A model generated the notes under the pieces. It was not told the DNA's origin. It worked only from the letters and a program-made list of their open reading frames with translations, and made no database searches. From Salinibacillus xinjiangensis (GTDB lineage Bacteria > Bacillota > Bacilli > Bacillales > Alkalibacillaceae), in contig NZ_WJNH01000005.1 of the NCBI RefSeq assembly GCF_009649735.1, positions 186,001 to 250,000 of the forward strand: a DNA stretch of 64,000 bases, written 5' to 3'. Shown piece after piece: positions 63,843-64,000 of the stretch (the stretch's first letter is position 1; each line of letters starts with the position of its first letter). Made by a program: the position numbers and the translations under genes.

Positions 63843-63998
63843 CTAAGACATCCATTTAGGTGGTGTATTTTTATCGTAATAAATATCCCCTAAATTATAA
63901 TGTTTCTGAAAGTTATCTTTTTGTAAATGGTAATGGAAATTAAACCAAAAGCCCTCTTGTGGTCGATTCTCACGACGCACATGGAACCTAGCTATATC
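63843..63998 (-). CDS. 3' end of an unidentified gene
   Basis: The minus-strand frame from the window edge to a TAG at 63843-63845 encodes the last 51 residues of a protein, ending YYDKNTPPKWMS, aromatic- and histidine-rich (FWFNFHYHLQKDNFQKHYN). A terminator follows its stop, so it is probably real. I do not recognise the family; the 5' part lies outside the window. Confidence 0.6.
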   Translation of the reverse strand, partial: DIARFHVRRENRPQEGFWFNFHYHLQKDNFQKHYNLGDIYYDKNTPPKWMS

Positions 63999-64000
63999 TT

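Overview
This is a chromosomal segment of a low-GC, endospore-forming Firmicute of the family Bacillaceae. Gene content and order match the yqh-yqg-yqf-yqe stretch of the Bacillus subtilis chromosome: yqhH/yqhG, comG, yqgW/X/Y, glcK-yqgQ-gluP, pst-phoU, pbpA-yqgE-sodA, ispG, nfo-cshB, ispH, sigA-dnaG, ccpN, recO, era, ybeY-pgpH-phoH, yqfD-yqfC, floA-nfeD, yqeY-rpsU, yqeW, deoC. Protein wording suggests the Oceanobacillus/Virgibacillus side of the family. That placement is an inference from recalled sequences, not a search result. Spore genes (a SpoVAF-like protein, YqfC, YqfD) support a spore former.

Layout. 1-2.3 kb: SNF2-type helicase (5' truncated), yqhG, yqzE. 2.3-6.9 kb: aroK, then the seven-gene overlapping comG operon for the competence pseudopilus, with a ComK-type box upstream, followed by tRNA-Gln. 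7.1-14.1 kb: a winged-helix regulator with four C-terminal cysteines, small conserved membrane proteins, a MidA-type methyltransferase, an MBL hydrolase, an LTA synthase, and glucokinase with yqgQ. 14.1-21.7 kb is the most variable part: a 52-bp tandem repeat, the SpoVAF-like gene, an unknown exported protein converging on GluP, yqgN, rpmG, a two-gene membrane cassette, an unannotated 54-residue membrane protein and a lipoprotein. 22-26.7 kb: the pstS-pstC-pstA-pstB-phoU phosphate uptake operon, with a four-repeat PhoP box array in front. 26.7-31 kb: pbpA, yqgE, sodA. 31.1-31.7 kb: six tRNA genes. 31.9-38.9 kb: a Na/Pi-cotransporter/PhoU fusion, a chemoreceptor-like protein with a repeat-encoded N-terminus, an NfeD-like protein, yqfZ, ispG, yqfX, yqfT. 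39-50.2 kb: nfo, cshB, ispH, yqfO, trmK, cccA, sigA, dnaG, yqfL, ccpN. 50.3-61.9 kb: a dense minus-strand block from recO to rpsU. 62-64 kb: yqeW, deoC and the 3' end of an unidentified gene.

Combined functions: DNA uptake (comG), phosphate acquisition (pst, phoU, two Na/Pi-type carriers), isoprenoid synthesis (ispG, ispH), macromolecular synthesis (sigA, dnaG, era, ybeY, rpsU, rpmG, recO, tRNAs), envelope construction (ltaS-like, pbpA, dgkA, floA/nfeD) and sporulation. Most genes lie on the minus strand, and many units end in clear intrinsic terminators.

I did not find a convincing undescribed multi-gene system. No CRISPR array, insertion sequence, prophage or toxin-antitoxin pair was recognised. 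The observations most worth a check are the 52-bp tandem repeat, a palindromic insertion between yqfC and yqfD, the 15-bp repeat inside the chemoreceptor gene, two local gene absences relative to B. subtilis as I remember it (glyQS, cdd), a three-cysteine L33, and several small uncharacterised membrane proteins.
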